From Oceanobacillus halophilus (GTDB lineage Bacteria > Bacillota > Bacilli > Bacillales > Amphibacillaceae), in NCBI RefSeq assembly GCF_003628505.1, contig NZ_RBZP01000006.1, positions 124,001-188,000 of the forward strand: DNA of 64,000 nt, written 5' to 3'. The position numbers and the translations under genes were made by a program. This document shows, piece after piece, positions 1 to 7,088 of this stretch. The first letter of the stretch is position 1; every line of letters begins with the position of its first letter. Under the pieces are notes generated by a model, which was not told where the DNA came from, did no database searches, and saw nothing but the letters and a program-made list of their open reading frames with translations.

Positions 1-82
1 TAAGTTGCAATACGTAACATTATACAAGAGATAGCAGAATATACATAAGGCAACAACTTATCATACAGAAAGAAGGATAGCG

Positions 83-1486
83 ATGCAATACTTTTATATT
101 GTTCAACCTGGGGATACGTTAGCTGCTATTTCTGAAAGATGGCGAGTTTCCTTAACGTCCCTTGTTGCTGCAAATCATTTAAATTCTCCAAACCTCATTT
201 TCGTAGGTCAACAATTATCGATTCCTCCTGGCGTTTTTCGATACCGTGTCAAATCTGGAGATACAGTCTACAGCCTCTCCCAATATTTTCGTGTTCATCC
301 GTCTATTATTATTCAAAACAATCAACTCAAACCGCCATATACAATTTATGTTGACCAGCTGCTATTTATACCACCAGGAATGCCTTATTATATCGTTCAA
401 CCTGGGGACACCTTGCATGATTTAGCTATACGATATCATGTAATAACAAACGGTAATAGAAATATAGAATTATTACAGCACGTTAATCAGCTGCCTTCCC
501 CTTACATCTTTCCAGGAATGTGGTTGCAAATCCCCTACTCCCCTCCTGGGGGAAATGATAAGATTGCCTTTACCGCTAGTCAAAATGGGAATTATGATAT
601 TTGGCTTTATCATTCAAAAGACGGTACTATTATTCAGCTCACAAATGGGATAGCGGATGTTTTTTCTGTTCCGGTATTTTCCCCGGATGGTAAGAGTATT
701 GCTTTTGTCGGAAGGGAACGTTTGCTGTATGTGATTGACTTGGAGAACGATCGTTTATCAACCATTGATCAGTTTCATATGAACGATGACCTCCATATAG
801 CTTGGTCTCCAAATAGCTCGACACTCAGTTATACAACAAGAAACCAAATCATATTCTATCAACTTACTAGTCATGCTGCTCAGAGTATTAAACAAACGGG
901 AGCAACCAATGTACAATGGTTTCCTAATGGGTCAGAAATTGTTTACCAAGCACCTGATGAGAATGGGATTAGTCAGGTATATCGAATTTTAGTGAATGGC
1001 ACCGAGAGGCGACTTATTACCAATAATACAAATGGTCCCCTTCATGCTATTCAACTGTCCCCAGATGGTGACTTTTTGCTTTACACAACACCAGGAGCTA
1101 GCATTTCCCTTATACATACCATCGAACTTTCGACTGGAACTATTTTTGCACTAGAAGGAGGGCCTCTTGCCAAAAACTATTATCCTAGATGGAATCCCCA
1201 TTCACAGACAATAGCTTTCAGTGCTACAGCATATGAGGAGTTAGGGTATTTTAATCAGATTAGAACAGCAGAAAAGAATGGGGAGCAAGAGACCATCCAT
1301 GCCTTATCCAATTGTTTTGCAAGCCCAGTTACATGGTCAGTGGATGGGGATAAAATAGTCTATTTATCTGGATGTCAAGGTCAGGAATTTGCTAGCGAAA
1401 TATGGATGATTGATTTAAACGACCCAGTTCCAATAAAGCTACTAGAAAGTGACCTTACAATAATTTCGTTAAATTGGAAACCATAA
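83..1486 (+). CDS. Triple-LysM protein with C-terminal TolB/WD40-like beta-propeller
   Basis: The 467-residue protein opens directly with three LysM peptidoglycan-binding modules (about residues 3-47, 52-96 and 102-150), each with the VxxGDTLxxI/L core and an IPPG-type end. From about residue 157 to the end it holds six or seven blades with WSPDG/FSPDG-like turns (for example FSPDGKSIAF, WNPHSQTIAF), typical of TolB/DPP-IV-type propellers. There is no signal peptide or membrane segment, so export is not explained. By analogy with LysM proteins made inside the mother cell, it might bind spore cortex or cell wall after lysis; that is inference. The start is ATG after GAAGGAT. It is transcribed alone, followed by the MFS gene on the same strand. 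Confidence 0.85.
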   Translation: MQYFYIVQPGDTLAAISERWRVSLTSLVAANHLNSPNLIFVGQQLSIPPGVFRYRVKSGDTVYSLSQYFRVHPSIIIQNNQLKPPYTIYVDQLLFIPPGMPYYIVQPGDTLHDLAIRYHVITNGNRNIELLQHVNQLPSPYIFPGMWLQIPYSPPGGNDKIAFTASQNGNYDIWLYHSKDGTIIQLTNGIADVFSVPVFSPDGKSIAFVGRERLLYVIDLENDRLSTIDQFHMNDDLHIAWSPNSSTLSYTTRNQIIFYQLTSHAAQSIKQTGATNVQWFPNGSEIVYQAPDENGISQVYRILVNGTERRLITNNTNGPLHAIQLSPDGDFLLYTTPGASISLIHTIELSTGTIFALEGGPLAKNYYPRWNPHSQTIAFSATAYEELGYFNQIRTAEKNGEQETIHALSNCFASPVTWSVDGDKIVYLSGCQGQEFASEIWMIDLNDPVPIKLLESDLTIISLNWKP

Positions 1487-1535
1487 CAACTTTTTTGATA
1501 GAAACCTTTATACTATCCTAAATATTAAAAAACCA

Positions 1536-1563
1536 TTGATATTTATTCATTCAACTGTACAAT
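1536..1563 (+). promoter_or_regulatory. Candidate sigma-A promoter for the MFS gene
   Basis: TTGATA at 1536-1541 and TACAAT at 1558-1563 are separated by 16 bp, about 60 bp upstream of the inferred TTG start. Seen by eye only. Confidence 0.4.
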
Positions 1564-1624
1564 AACAGTTATAGTATTTCATTGTGCTATGTATTTGGAT
1601 TTGGACAGAAGGAAGGAATATCAA

Positions 1625-2851
1625 TTGGAAAAGGCAATTAGAAAAGAAAAAAACACTCAACCGGAGAATCAAACTGTTTACTCTATCTTATTTATTATAG
1701 GAATATGCCACCTCCTAAATGATTCGCTGCAAGCTGTTATTCCTGCGATGTTTCCTATTTTGGAAAAATCACTCGGATTAACTTTTACTCAACTCGGACT
1801 CATTACTTTCACATTAAATATGGTTTCCTCCGTCATGCAACCTGTCATTGGAATGTATACCGATAAGAAACCAATGCCATATGCGTTACCAATCGGTCTA
1901 TCATGCAGTATGATTGGCATGCTTGGTTTAGCTTTAGCACCTAATTTCTGGATGATTCTTGTTAGTGTTCTATTCATTGGTTTTGGATCAGCTATCTTTC
2001 ATCCTGAGGGATCAAGGGTTGCTTATCTGGCTGCTGGCAATCGAAGGGGATTAGCCCAATCTATTTATCAGGTTGGCGGGAATTCAGGACAAGCATTAGC
2101 ACCTATCATTACCGCATTAGTACTCGTTCCTTTGGGCCAATTTGGAGCCATTTGGTTTACATTAATTGCTGGATTAGCTGTCTTTTTTCTATCTTATATT
2201 GCAAAATGGTATGCGGTTCAGATTAAGGAATTCACAAGGTCAAAGGCTAGTCGTAAAAGTAACAAAACGAGCAAAAATATGTCTAAGGCCATAAAAGGAG
2301 CACTTATTGTTCTTGTCTTTATCGTTTTTGCACGTTCTTGGTATGCAGCTGCTATCTCTAATTTCTATGCGTTTTATGCTATAGACAGTTACGGAATTAC
2401 CATTGCCAAGTCACAAATATACATATTCACCTTTTTAGCCATGGGAGCTGTCGGTACTTTCTTAGGCGGGCCATTAGCTGATCGATTTGGAAAAAGAAAT
2501 ATTATTCTATTCTCGCTTGTTGGTACTGCACCTCTAGCATTACTACTCCCATATGTTGGACCAATCAGTGCGATTGTTTTACTTGCAGTCATTGGGATTA
2601 TTTTAATGTCAAGCTTCTCTGTCACCGTTGTCTATGCTCAGGAGCTAATTCCAGGAAAGATTGGCACCATGTCTGGACTAATCGTTGGATTAGCATTCGG
2701 AATGGGGGCAATTGGTTCTGTGGCACTGGGGTCTTTAATCGATTTGCTTGGACTAACACCTACCATGATTGCCATATCGTTGTTACCGTTGTTGGGCTTT
2801 TTAACCTATATGCTGCCAACAGACGAGAAAGTTAGCCAATGGTATGCATAA
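1625..2851 (+). CDS. MFS transporter, fosmidomycin-resistance (Fsr) type
   Basis: This is a twelve-helix major facilitator with the Fsr hallmark region (CHLLNDSLQAVIPAMFP near the N-terminus and YTDKKP after helix 2), a basic central loop, and GPLADRFGKR after helix 7. Fsr-type proteins export fosmidomycin and other small molecules across the cytoplasmic membrane; the natural substrate here is unknown. I place the start at TTG 1625 because AAGGAAGG lies about 8 nt upstream. The in-frame ATG at 1589 has no ribosome binding site. The product is 408 residues. A strong hairpin at 2915-2952 follows. Confidence 0.85.
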   Translation: MEKAIRKEKNTQPENQTVYSILFIIGICHLLNDSLQAVIPAMFPILEKSLGLTFTQLGLITFTLNMVSSVMQPVIGMYTDKKPMPYALPIGLSCSMIGMLGLALAPNFWMILVSVLFIGFGSAIFHPEGSRVAYLAAGNRRGLAQSIYQVGGNSGQALAPIITALVLVPLGQFGAIWFTLIAGLAVFFLSYIAKWYAVQIKEFTRSKASRKSNKTSKNMSKAIKGALIVLVFIVFARSWYAAAISNFYAFYAIDSYGITIAKSQIYIFTFLAMGAVGTFLGGPLADRFGKRNIILFSLVGTAPLALLLPYVGPISAIVLLAVIGIILMSSFSVTVVYAQELIPGKIGTMSGLIVGLAFGMGAIGSVALGSLIDLLGLTPTMIAISLLPLLGFLTYMLPTDEKVSQWYA

Positions 2852-2914
2852 GGATAAATAGTAAATGCCGATATACCTTCATTTATGCGAGCGGTTCCCG
2901 GAAACGCCAAAATA

Positions 2915-2952
2915 AAAGCAGGTTTTCTCTCCCCCAAGAGAAAACCTGCTTT
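2915..2952. terminator. Bidirectional terminator hairpin
   Basis: AAGCAGGTTTTCTCT and its exact reverse complement surround a 6-nt CCCCCA loop. The hairpin lies after the MFS gene, but the CoA-transferase on the other strand also ends nearby, with two short repeats between them. Confidence 0.75.
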
Positions 2953-3074
2953 ATATATATAAATAACCCCTTTTTTAAATCTGAAAGTGTTACGTTGAAA
3001 GCACTCTTTTCCAGAAAGGCTACCTCCAACGTTACACGTTCATATGCTGCCCCGCATATCCTTTCAAACAAACT

Positions 3075-3103
3075 TCGACAAAATTCGGAAAGTGACAGGC
3101 ACC
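3075..3103 (-). repeat. 28-30 bp interspersed repeat, copy 1
   Basis: On the minus strand this reads GGTGCCTGTCACTTTCCGAA followed by TTTTGTCGA. Near-identical copies lie at 3154-3183 and 5649-5676. It is not part of a recognised gene. Confidence 0.8.
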
Positions 3104-3146
3104 CTCGACTTTGAGTGCAGTCTACAACCCCCTTTGTTCTCTACTT

Positions 3147-4682
3147 TCAGACATTCGACAAATCTCGGGAAGTGCCTGGCACCATTTGGCGCATGGTTCC
3201 GTGTTCTTTAAAGTTGGTGTGCCAGGAGAATGCTTTTTCTAACACATGTGGAGTCTGCCCACCCCGTTCAAGTGCTTCATTGTAGTACTCCCATAGCTGT
3301 TCACGATACATTGGATGTGCACAGTTTTCTATTATTACTGGTACACGTTCTCTTGGCGCCAATCCCCTTAAATCTGCATACCCTTGCTCCGTGACAACAA
3401 CATCCACATCATGTTCTGTATGGTCTACATGGGATACAAACGGCACGATACTTGAGATGTCGCCACCTTTTGCAATAGATTTCGTTACAAAAATACCTAT
3501 TCTTGAGTTTCTAGCAAAGTCTCCAGAACCACCAATCCCGTTCATCATATTTGTTCCAGTAACGTGTGTAGAATTTACGTTTCCATAAATATCAAATTCT
3601 AATGCTGTATTAATGGCAATTAAACCGAGACGACGGATAAGTTCTGGATGGTTTGAAATTTCCTGTGGTCGTAACACTAACTTATCACGGTATTTATCGA
3701 AGTTACCAAATACTTGCTCCATCTTTTCTTCGGATAATGTTAATGAGCAAGCAGAAGCAAAATCAACCTTTTCAGCATCAATCAAGTCAAATACTGCATC
3801 TTGCAACACTTCTGAGTAAACTACTAAATTCTCAAATTCAGAATTAATCATTCCATGAAGTACGGCATTTGCAACCGATCCAATACCTGATTGTAAAGGC
3901 ATTAAACTTTCAGTTAATCTCCCGGACTTCACTTCAGAACGCAAGAAATCCAATAAATGGTTTGCCATCATTTCTGTTTCTTCATCTGGTGGCACAATAG
4001 TAGATGCTGAATCTACTTGATGCGTAAATACAATCCCTTTTACTTTATCCAGATCAAGTGGAATACCTTTTGTTCCAATTCTCTCATCTGGTTTGGTTAA
4101 TGGGATTGGTCCTCTTTCCCCCTGTTGCTTAGGACTATATAAATCATGTACCCCTTCTAATTCCTGCGGTTGAGCTGTATTGATTTCAATAATAATATTG
4201 TCTGCAAACTCAGCAAATGCTTGTGAATTTCCTACAGAAGTACTTGGAATAAGATACCCATCCTCCGTAACAGAAATCGCTTCCAAAATAGCATAATCTA
4301 CCGTATCAATTACATCTGCCCTTAGTAATTCTGAAGTATGCGATAAATGCTGGTCTACAAATAGATGTCCACCTGTGTTAATTTCTTTTCTCATAATCGG
4401 TTCTGCTTGGAATGGTAATCGTTTATTTACAATTCCAGCTTCTGCAAACATTTTATCGATGTTAGAACCTAGTGATGCTCCCGTATATACGTTGACCTTA
4501 AACTGTTCGCCTGCTTCTGCCCTTTTCACAAGCGCAGTTGGCACCGCCTTCGCATCACCTGCACGAGTAAAACCACTTAACCCTAATGTCATACCATCTT
4601 CAATCCAAGATGCTGCCTCTTCAGCTGAAATAACACGATCTCGTAACTGAGGGGCTTTTAAAAGTTCTAATTTCTCCTGCAT
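3147..4682 (-). CDS. Succinyl-CoA:acetate CoA-transferase / acetyl-CoA hydrolase family
   Basis: The 511-residue protein has the full two-domain class I CoA-transferase fold of the Cat1/AarC (SCACT) family. The family catalytic glutamate is seen in YSEVLQD at about residue 291, with the Gly-rich QSGIGSVANAV segment before it. It should exchange CoA between succinyl-CoA and acetate, or hydrolyse acetyl-CoA, in the cytoplasm, linking acetate and the TCA cycle. The start at 4682 is chosen because AAGGGGGA lies just upstream; an earlier in-frame ATG at 4703 lacks one. The last residues (about VPGTSRDLSNV) are encoded by a dispersed repeat (3154-3183), so the natural C-terminus has probably been replaced. 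A LytTR regulator gene lies directly upstream, with a repeat array between them. Confidence 0.9.
   Translation of the reverse strand: MQEKLELLKAPQLRDRVISAEEAASWIEDGMTLGLSGFTRAGDAKAVPTALVKRAEAGEQFKVNVYTGASLGSNIDKMFAEAGIVNKRLPFQAEPIMRKEINTGGHLFVDQHLSHTSELLRADVIDTVDYAILEAISVTEDGYLIPSTSVGNSQAFAEFADNIIIEINTAQPQELEGVHDLYSPKQQGERGPIPLTKPDERIGTKGIPLDLDKVKGIVFTHQVDSASTIVPPDEETEMMANHLLDFLRSEVKSGRLTESLMPLQSGIGSVANAVLHGMINSEFENLVVYSEVLQDAVFDLIDAEKVDFASACSLTLSEEKMEQVFGNFDKYRDKLVLRPQEISNHPELIRRLGLIAINTALEFDIYGNVNSTHVTGTNMMNGIGGSGDFARNSRIGIFVTKSIAKGGDISSIVPFVSHVDHTEHDVDVVVTEQGYADLRGLAPRERVPVIIENCAHPMYREQLWEYYNEALERGGQTPHVLEKAFSWHTNFKEHGTMRQMVPGTSRDLSNV
3154..3183 (-). repeat. 28-30 bp interspersed repeat, copy 2, inside the CoA-transferase 3' end
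   Basis: The minus strand reads GGTGCCAGGCACTTCCCGAG then ATTTGTCGAA, a variant of the copies at 3075 and 5649. It lies in frame within the last 10-12 codons of the CoA-transferase. The GTGCC-AGG-CAC change makes the left part locally palindromic. Confidence 0.8.
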
Positions 4683-4714
4683 TTGTAAATCCCCCTTATA
4701 CATAGGTTAATTTT

Positions 4715-4818
4715 ATTATAATCTATAAGAGAGAATTATCGGAAAATTTAGGGTAAAACACAAAATTATTGTTTAACACTACGAAAATAGTGATTAAACC
4801 AGAAAATTTTTGTTAAAA
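4715..4818 (-). promoter_or_regulatory. CoA-transferase promoter with four direct repeats (putative LytTR operator array)
   Basis: A -10 box TATAAT (4720-4715, minus strand) has no good -35. Immediately upstream are four direct repeats, seen on the plus strand as AAAATTTAGGGTAAAAC (4743), AAAATTATTGTTTAAC (4762), AAAATAGTGATTAAAC (4784) and AAAATTTTTGTTAAAA (4803). They are spaced 19, 22 and 19 bp, about two helical turns. LytTR proteins bind direct repeats about two turns apart, and the adjacent gene encodes one. The position fits activation. Binding is inference. Confidence 0.65.
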
Positions 4819-4826
4819 AATGCAAT

Positions 4827-5471
4827 TTAGAAACCTAAAAGCTTACGAAAATAACTGGAATAAGATTGACTAACTGGGATTCTAGCACCATTATTCATTT
4901 CTAAATAAAAGGTCGAATGGGTATCTGGGTAAATTTGTTTAATATGATTTACATTTACAATAAACGACCGATGACAGCGGATAAAATATTCACGCGGAAG
5001 AATATACTCAAATTCATGCAGGGTGTTGGAATGGGTACCAGCATATTCCTCTGCAAAAATATGCGTTTTTCGTTCCTTCGTTTCTAAGTACCTTACCACC
5101 TCAAAAGGAATAGGTTTCCATCCATCGCTCACCTTGATTGTAACAACTGATTTACCCTCCGTGTACGCCGGTGAGATAGCTAAGACACAGCCTTCTAACT
5201 TATCATTATGATGAAAGGGAACAGCCATACCATGATATGGAATCCCATAAATATCACGATTAATAAACTCTGAAACTTTTTGGCCAGATGTTATGGCTTT
5301 GTATGCGATAGTACCTTCTTTAATAGGGTCCCCTGGTTTAATCTTTAAATCAATTCGTTTACTTCGTCGATAGTAAATATATTCCTCTGTATTGGCTACT
5401 GCAATGGAAATTTCATCAGAAAAAAGTTCACCAATTACATCTAAAAGAGTCGGGAAAGATAGTTTCTGCAA
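4827..5471 (-). CDS. LytTR-family transcriptional regulator with N-terminal sensor-like domain
   Basis: Residues about 115-212 form a LytTR DNA-binding domain (EEYAGTHSNTLHEFEYILP, RCHRSFIVNVNHIKQIYP, IPVSQSYSSYFRKLL). The first 110 residues form a PAS/GAF-like region (a YRRSKRIDLKIKPG segment and a GxAVPF segment) rather than a phosphoacceptor receiver, so it may bind a small molecule directly. The start is placed at TTG 5471 because AAGGAGG sits 8 nt before it and only 2 nt before the upstream ATG at 5477. It precedes the CoA-transferase on the same strand and probably regulates it through the repeats at 4743-4818, perhaps in response to acetate or CoA metabolites (inference). Confidence 0.85.
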   Translation of the reverse strand: MQKLSFPTLLDVIGELFSDEISIAVANTEEYIYYRRSKRIDLKIKPGDPIKEGTIAYKAITSGQKVSEFINRDIYGIPYHGMAVPFHHNDKLEGCVLAISPAYTEGKSVVTIKVSDGWKPIPFEVVRYLETKERKTHIFAEEYAGTHSNTLHEFEYILPREYFIRCHRSFIVNVNHIKQIYPDTHSTFYLEMNNGARIPVSQSYSSYFRKLLGF

Positions 5472-5648
5472 ACACATTTCCTCCTTTTTAGTGCCTGTTA
5501 CCCCAAAGTTCCATCGTAGTCTGTCGATACATGTAAAAATGAATATATACTAGTTTGATAATAGAAACGACAGATTTCCCCCATTTACTTACTTCAAATC
5601 TCCCCCATTAGTATAGCATGAATCACAAATCCGAAGAACCAATAAAAT

Positions 5649-5676
5649 CGACAAAATTCGGGAGGTGACAGGCACC
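5649..5676 (-). repeat. 28-30 bp interspersed repeat, copy 3
   Basis: The minus strand reads GGTGCCTGTCACCTCCCGAA then TTTTGTCGA, in the intergenic region between the LytTR gene and the divergent flavoprotein gene. It matches the copies at 3075-3103 and 3154-3183. Confidence 0.8.
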
Positions 5677-5739
5677 AAAAACTCTGATAATCTATAGTTG
5701 GGATATAACGTAAGCGTTTCATCATTGGGGGGTAATTAC

Positions 5740-6801
5740 ATGAAGAGGCTTGTCATTTTAGGTGGGGGATACGGCGGTATAAAAGTGCTTACTGGTTTAC
5801 TAGATTATCAATTACCAGAAGATGTTCAAATTTTTGTTGTTGATCGAAATCCATTTCGTTCTCTGAAAACAGAGTTTTATACGATTGCTGCTGGAACTTC
5901 CGCAGAAACCGAAGTTCGCGTACCATTTCCTGATGATCATCGTGTCACTTATCTTTATCGGGAAGTAGCAAAAATTGATACAGACAAACAACAAATCGTA
6001 TTTGATGATGCTGAGGATAATCTTCCATTTGATTATCTAGTTATTGGATTAGGGTGTGAGGACAACTACCATGGGGTTCCTGGGGCAAAAGAATTTACAG
6101 AAAGTGTCCAAACCTTTGCCAAAACACGTCATACTGGTTTGGCCGTATCCAGTTTGAAAGCCTATGGAAAAGTTTCTATTATTGGGGCTGGGCTAAGTGG
6201 AATTGAAGTAGCTTCGGAGATAAGGGAAAGTAGACCTGACTTAAACATCAGACTCCTTGACCGAGGACCAACTGTTTTGAAAGCATTTGACTCTAGAATA
6301 CAAGAGTATGTAGAAAAATGGTTTATTGAAAATAACGTCGAAGTAATTCATCATTCTAATGTAGAATATGTGGAGGAAGACGGGGTTTGTAACAATGGTG
6401 TCTGCTATCTTAACGATGTCACCATTTGGACTGCAGGAGTACGACCGAATTATTTGGTAAGAGAATTACCGTTTAATAAAGACAAACATGAAAAAATTAT
6501 TACAAATGATTTCTATCAAGTACCGGAACAATCAAATATTTATGTGCTAGGAGATTGCGTGTCTTCTGAATACTCTCCAAGTGCTCAGTTAGCTGGACAG
6601 CATGGAGAGCAAATTGCTGAAATCTTACTATCCATCTTCCATCATAAGGAACCGAAAAAACCAAAAGAAATTAAGTTAAAAGGAACACTAGGTTCTTTAG
6701 GAAAAACGGATGGTTTTGGAAATATGATGAAGTATCCAATGATTGGATTTTTGCCTAGATTAGCTAAATCTGGTGTCCTTTGGTTAAGTAAACGACATTA
6801 A
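5740..6801 (+). CDS. yutJ: NAD(P)/FAD-dependent oxidoreductase, type II NADH dehydrogenase-like (YutJ type)
   Basis: The 353-residue protein starts with an FAD-binding Rossmann motif GGGYGG (residues 7-12), has a second dinucleotide motif IIGAGLSGIE near residue 150, and a late FAD contact YVLGDCVS. This is the arrangement of NDH-2 enzymes, which pass electrons from NADH to menaquinone at the inner face of the membrane. Length and the KTEFYTIAAGT segment resemble B. subtilis YutJ more than the longer YumB. The start is ATG 5740 behind TTGGGGGG; an upstream in-frame TTG at 5698 lacks an RBS. The gene stands alone and is followed by a clear terminator. The electron acceptor is not provable from sequence. 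Confidence 0.8.
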   Translation: MKRLVILGGGYGGIKVLTGLLDYQLPEDVQIFVVDRNPFRSLKTEFYTIAAGTSAETEVRVPFPDDHRVTYLYREVAKIDTDKQQIVFDDAEDNLPFDYLVIGLGCEDNYHGVPGAKEFTESVQTFAKTRHTGLAVSSLKAYGKVSIIGAGLSGIEVASEIRESRPDLNIRLLDRGPTVLKAFDSRIQEYVEKWFIENNVEVIHHSNVEYVEEDGVCNNGVCYLNDVTIWTAGVRPNYLVRELPFNKDKHEKIITNDFYQVPEQSNIYVLGDCVSSEYSPSAQLAGQHGEQIAEILLSIFHHKEPKKPKEIKLKGTLGSLGKTDGFGNMMKYPMIGFLPRLAKSGVLWLSKRH

Positions 6802-6823
6802 TTATGGAAATTTAATAAATATT

Positions 6824-6855
6824 AAGGACCTTGCAATTTTGCCCAGGTCCTTTTT
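6824..6855 (+). terminator. Rho-independent terminator after the YutJ-like gene
   Basis: AAGGACCT (6824) and AGGTCCTT (6845) form a stem with a 13-nt loop, followed by TTTT. Confidence 0.75.
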
Positions 6856-7021
6856 AAATTGCTAGAATCCTCTTCTTCGTCACCAATTAGTACCATTTCT
6901 CAAACCTCCATAACAAATGAATCAATTACTTTTTACAAAAACTTAAAACCAAACTTGCAGGGATTTCATACTCCTTTTGTATACTGTTACCTGAACGGAA
7001 GTGAAGCAGGAGGTGTATGCG

Positions 7022-7081
7022 ATGCGTTTTATTACCAAGGTTTGCATCAGTTTGGCAGCTGCAATGCTTTGGTTCTTTTAA
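7022..7081 (+). CDS. Possible 19-residue hydrophobic peptide
   Basis: ATG at 7022 is preceded at good distance by GCAGGAGGTG and encodes MRFITKVCISLAAAMLWFF, one short predicted membrane helix with a basic N-terminus. A promoter-like TTGCAG...TATACT pair (19-bp spacer) lies about 65 bp upstream. No family is recognised. It sits in the short gap between the YutJ-like gene and the convergent GGDEF-EAL gene. It could be a small membrane protein, a leader peptide, or chance. Confidence 0.3.
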   Translation: MRFITKVCISLAAAMLWFF

Positions 7082-7088
7082 ACCGTTT

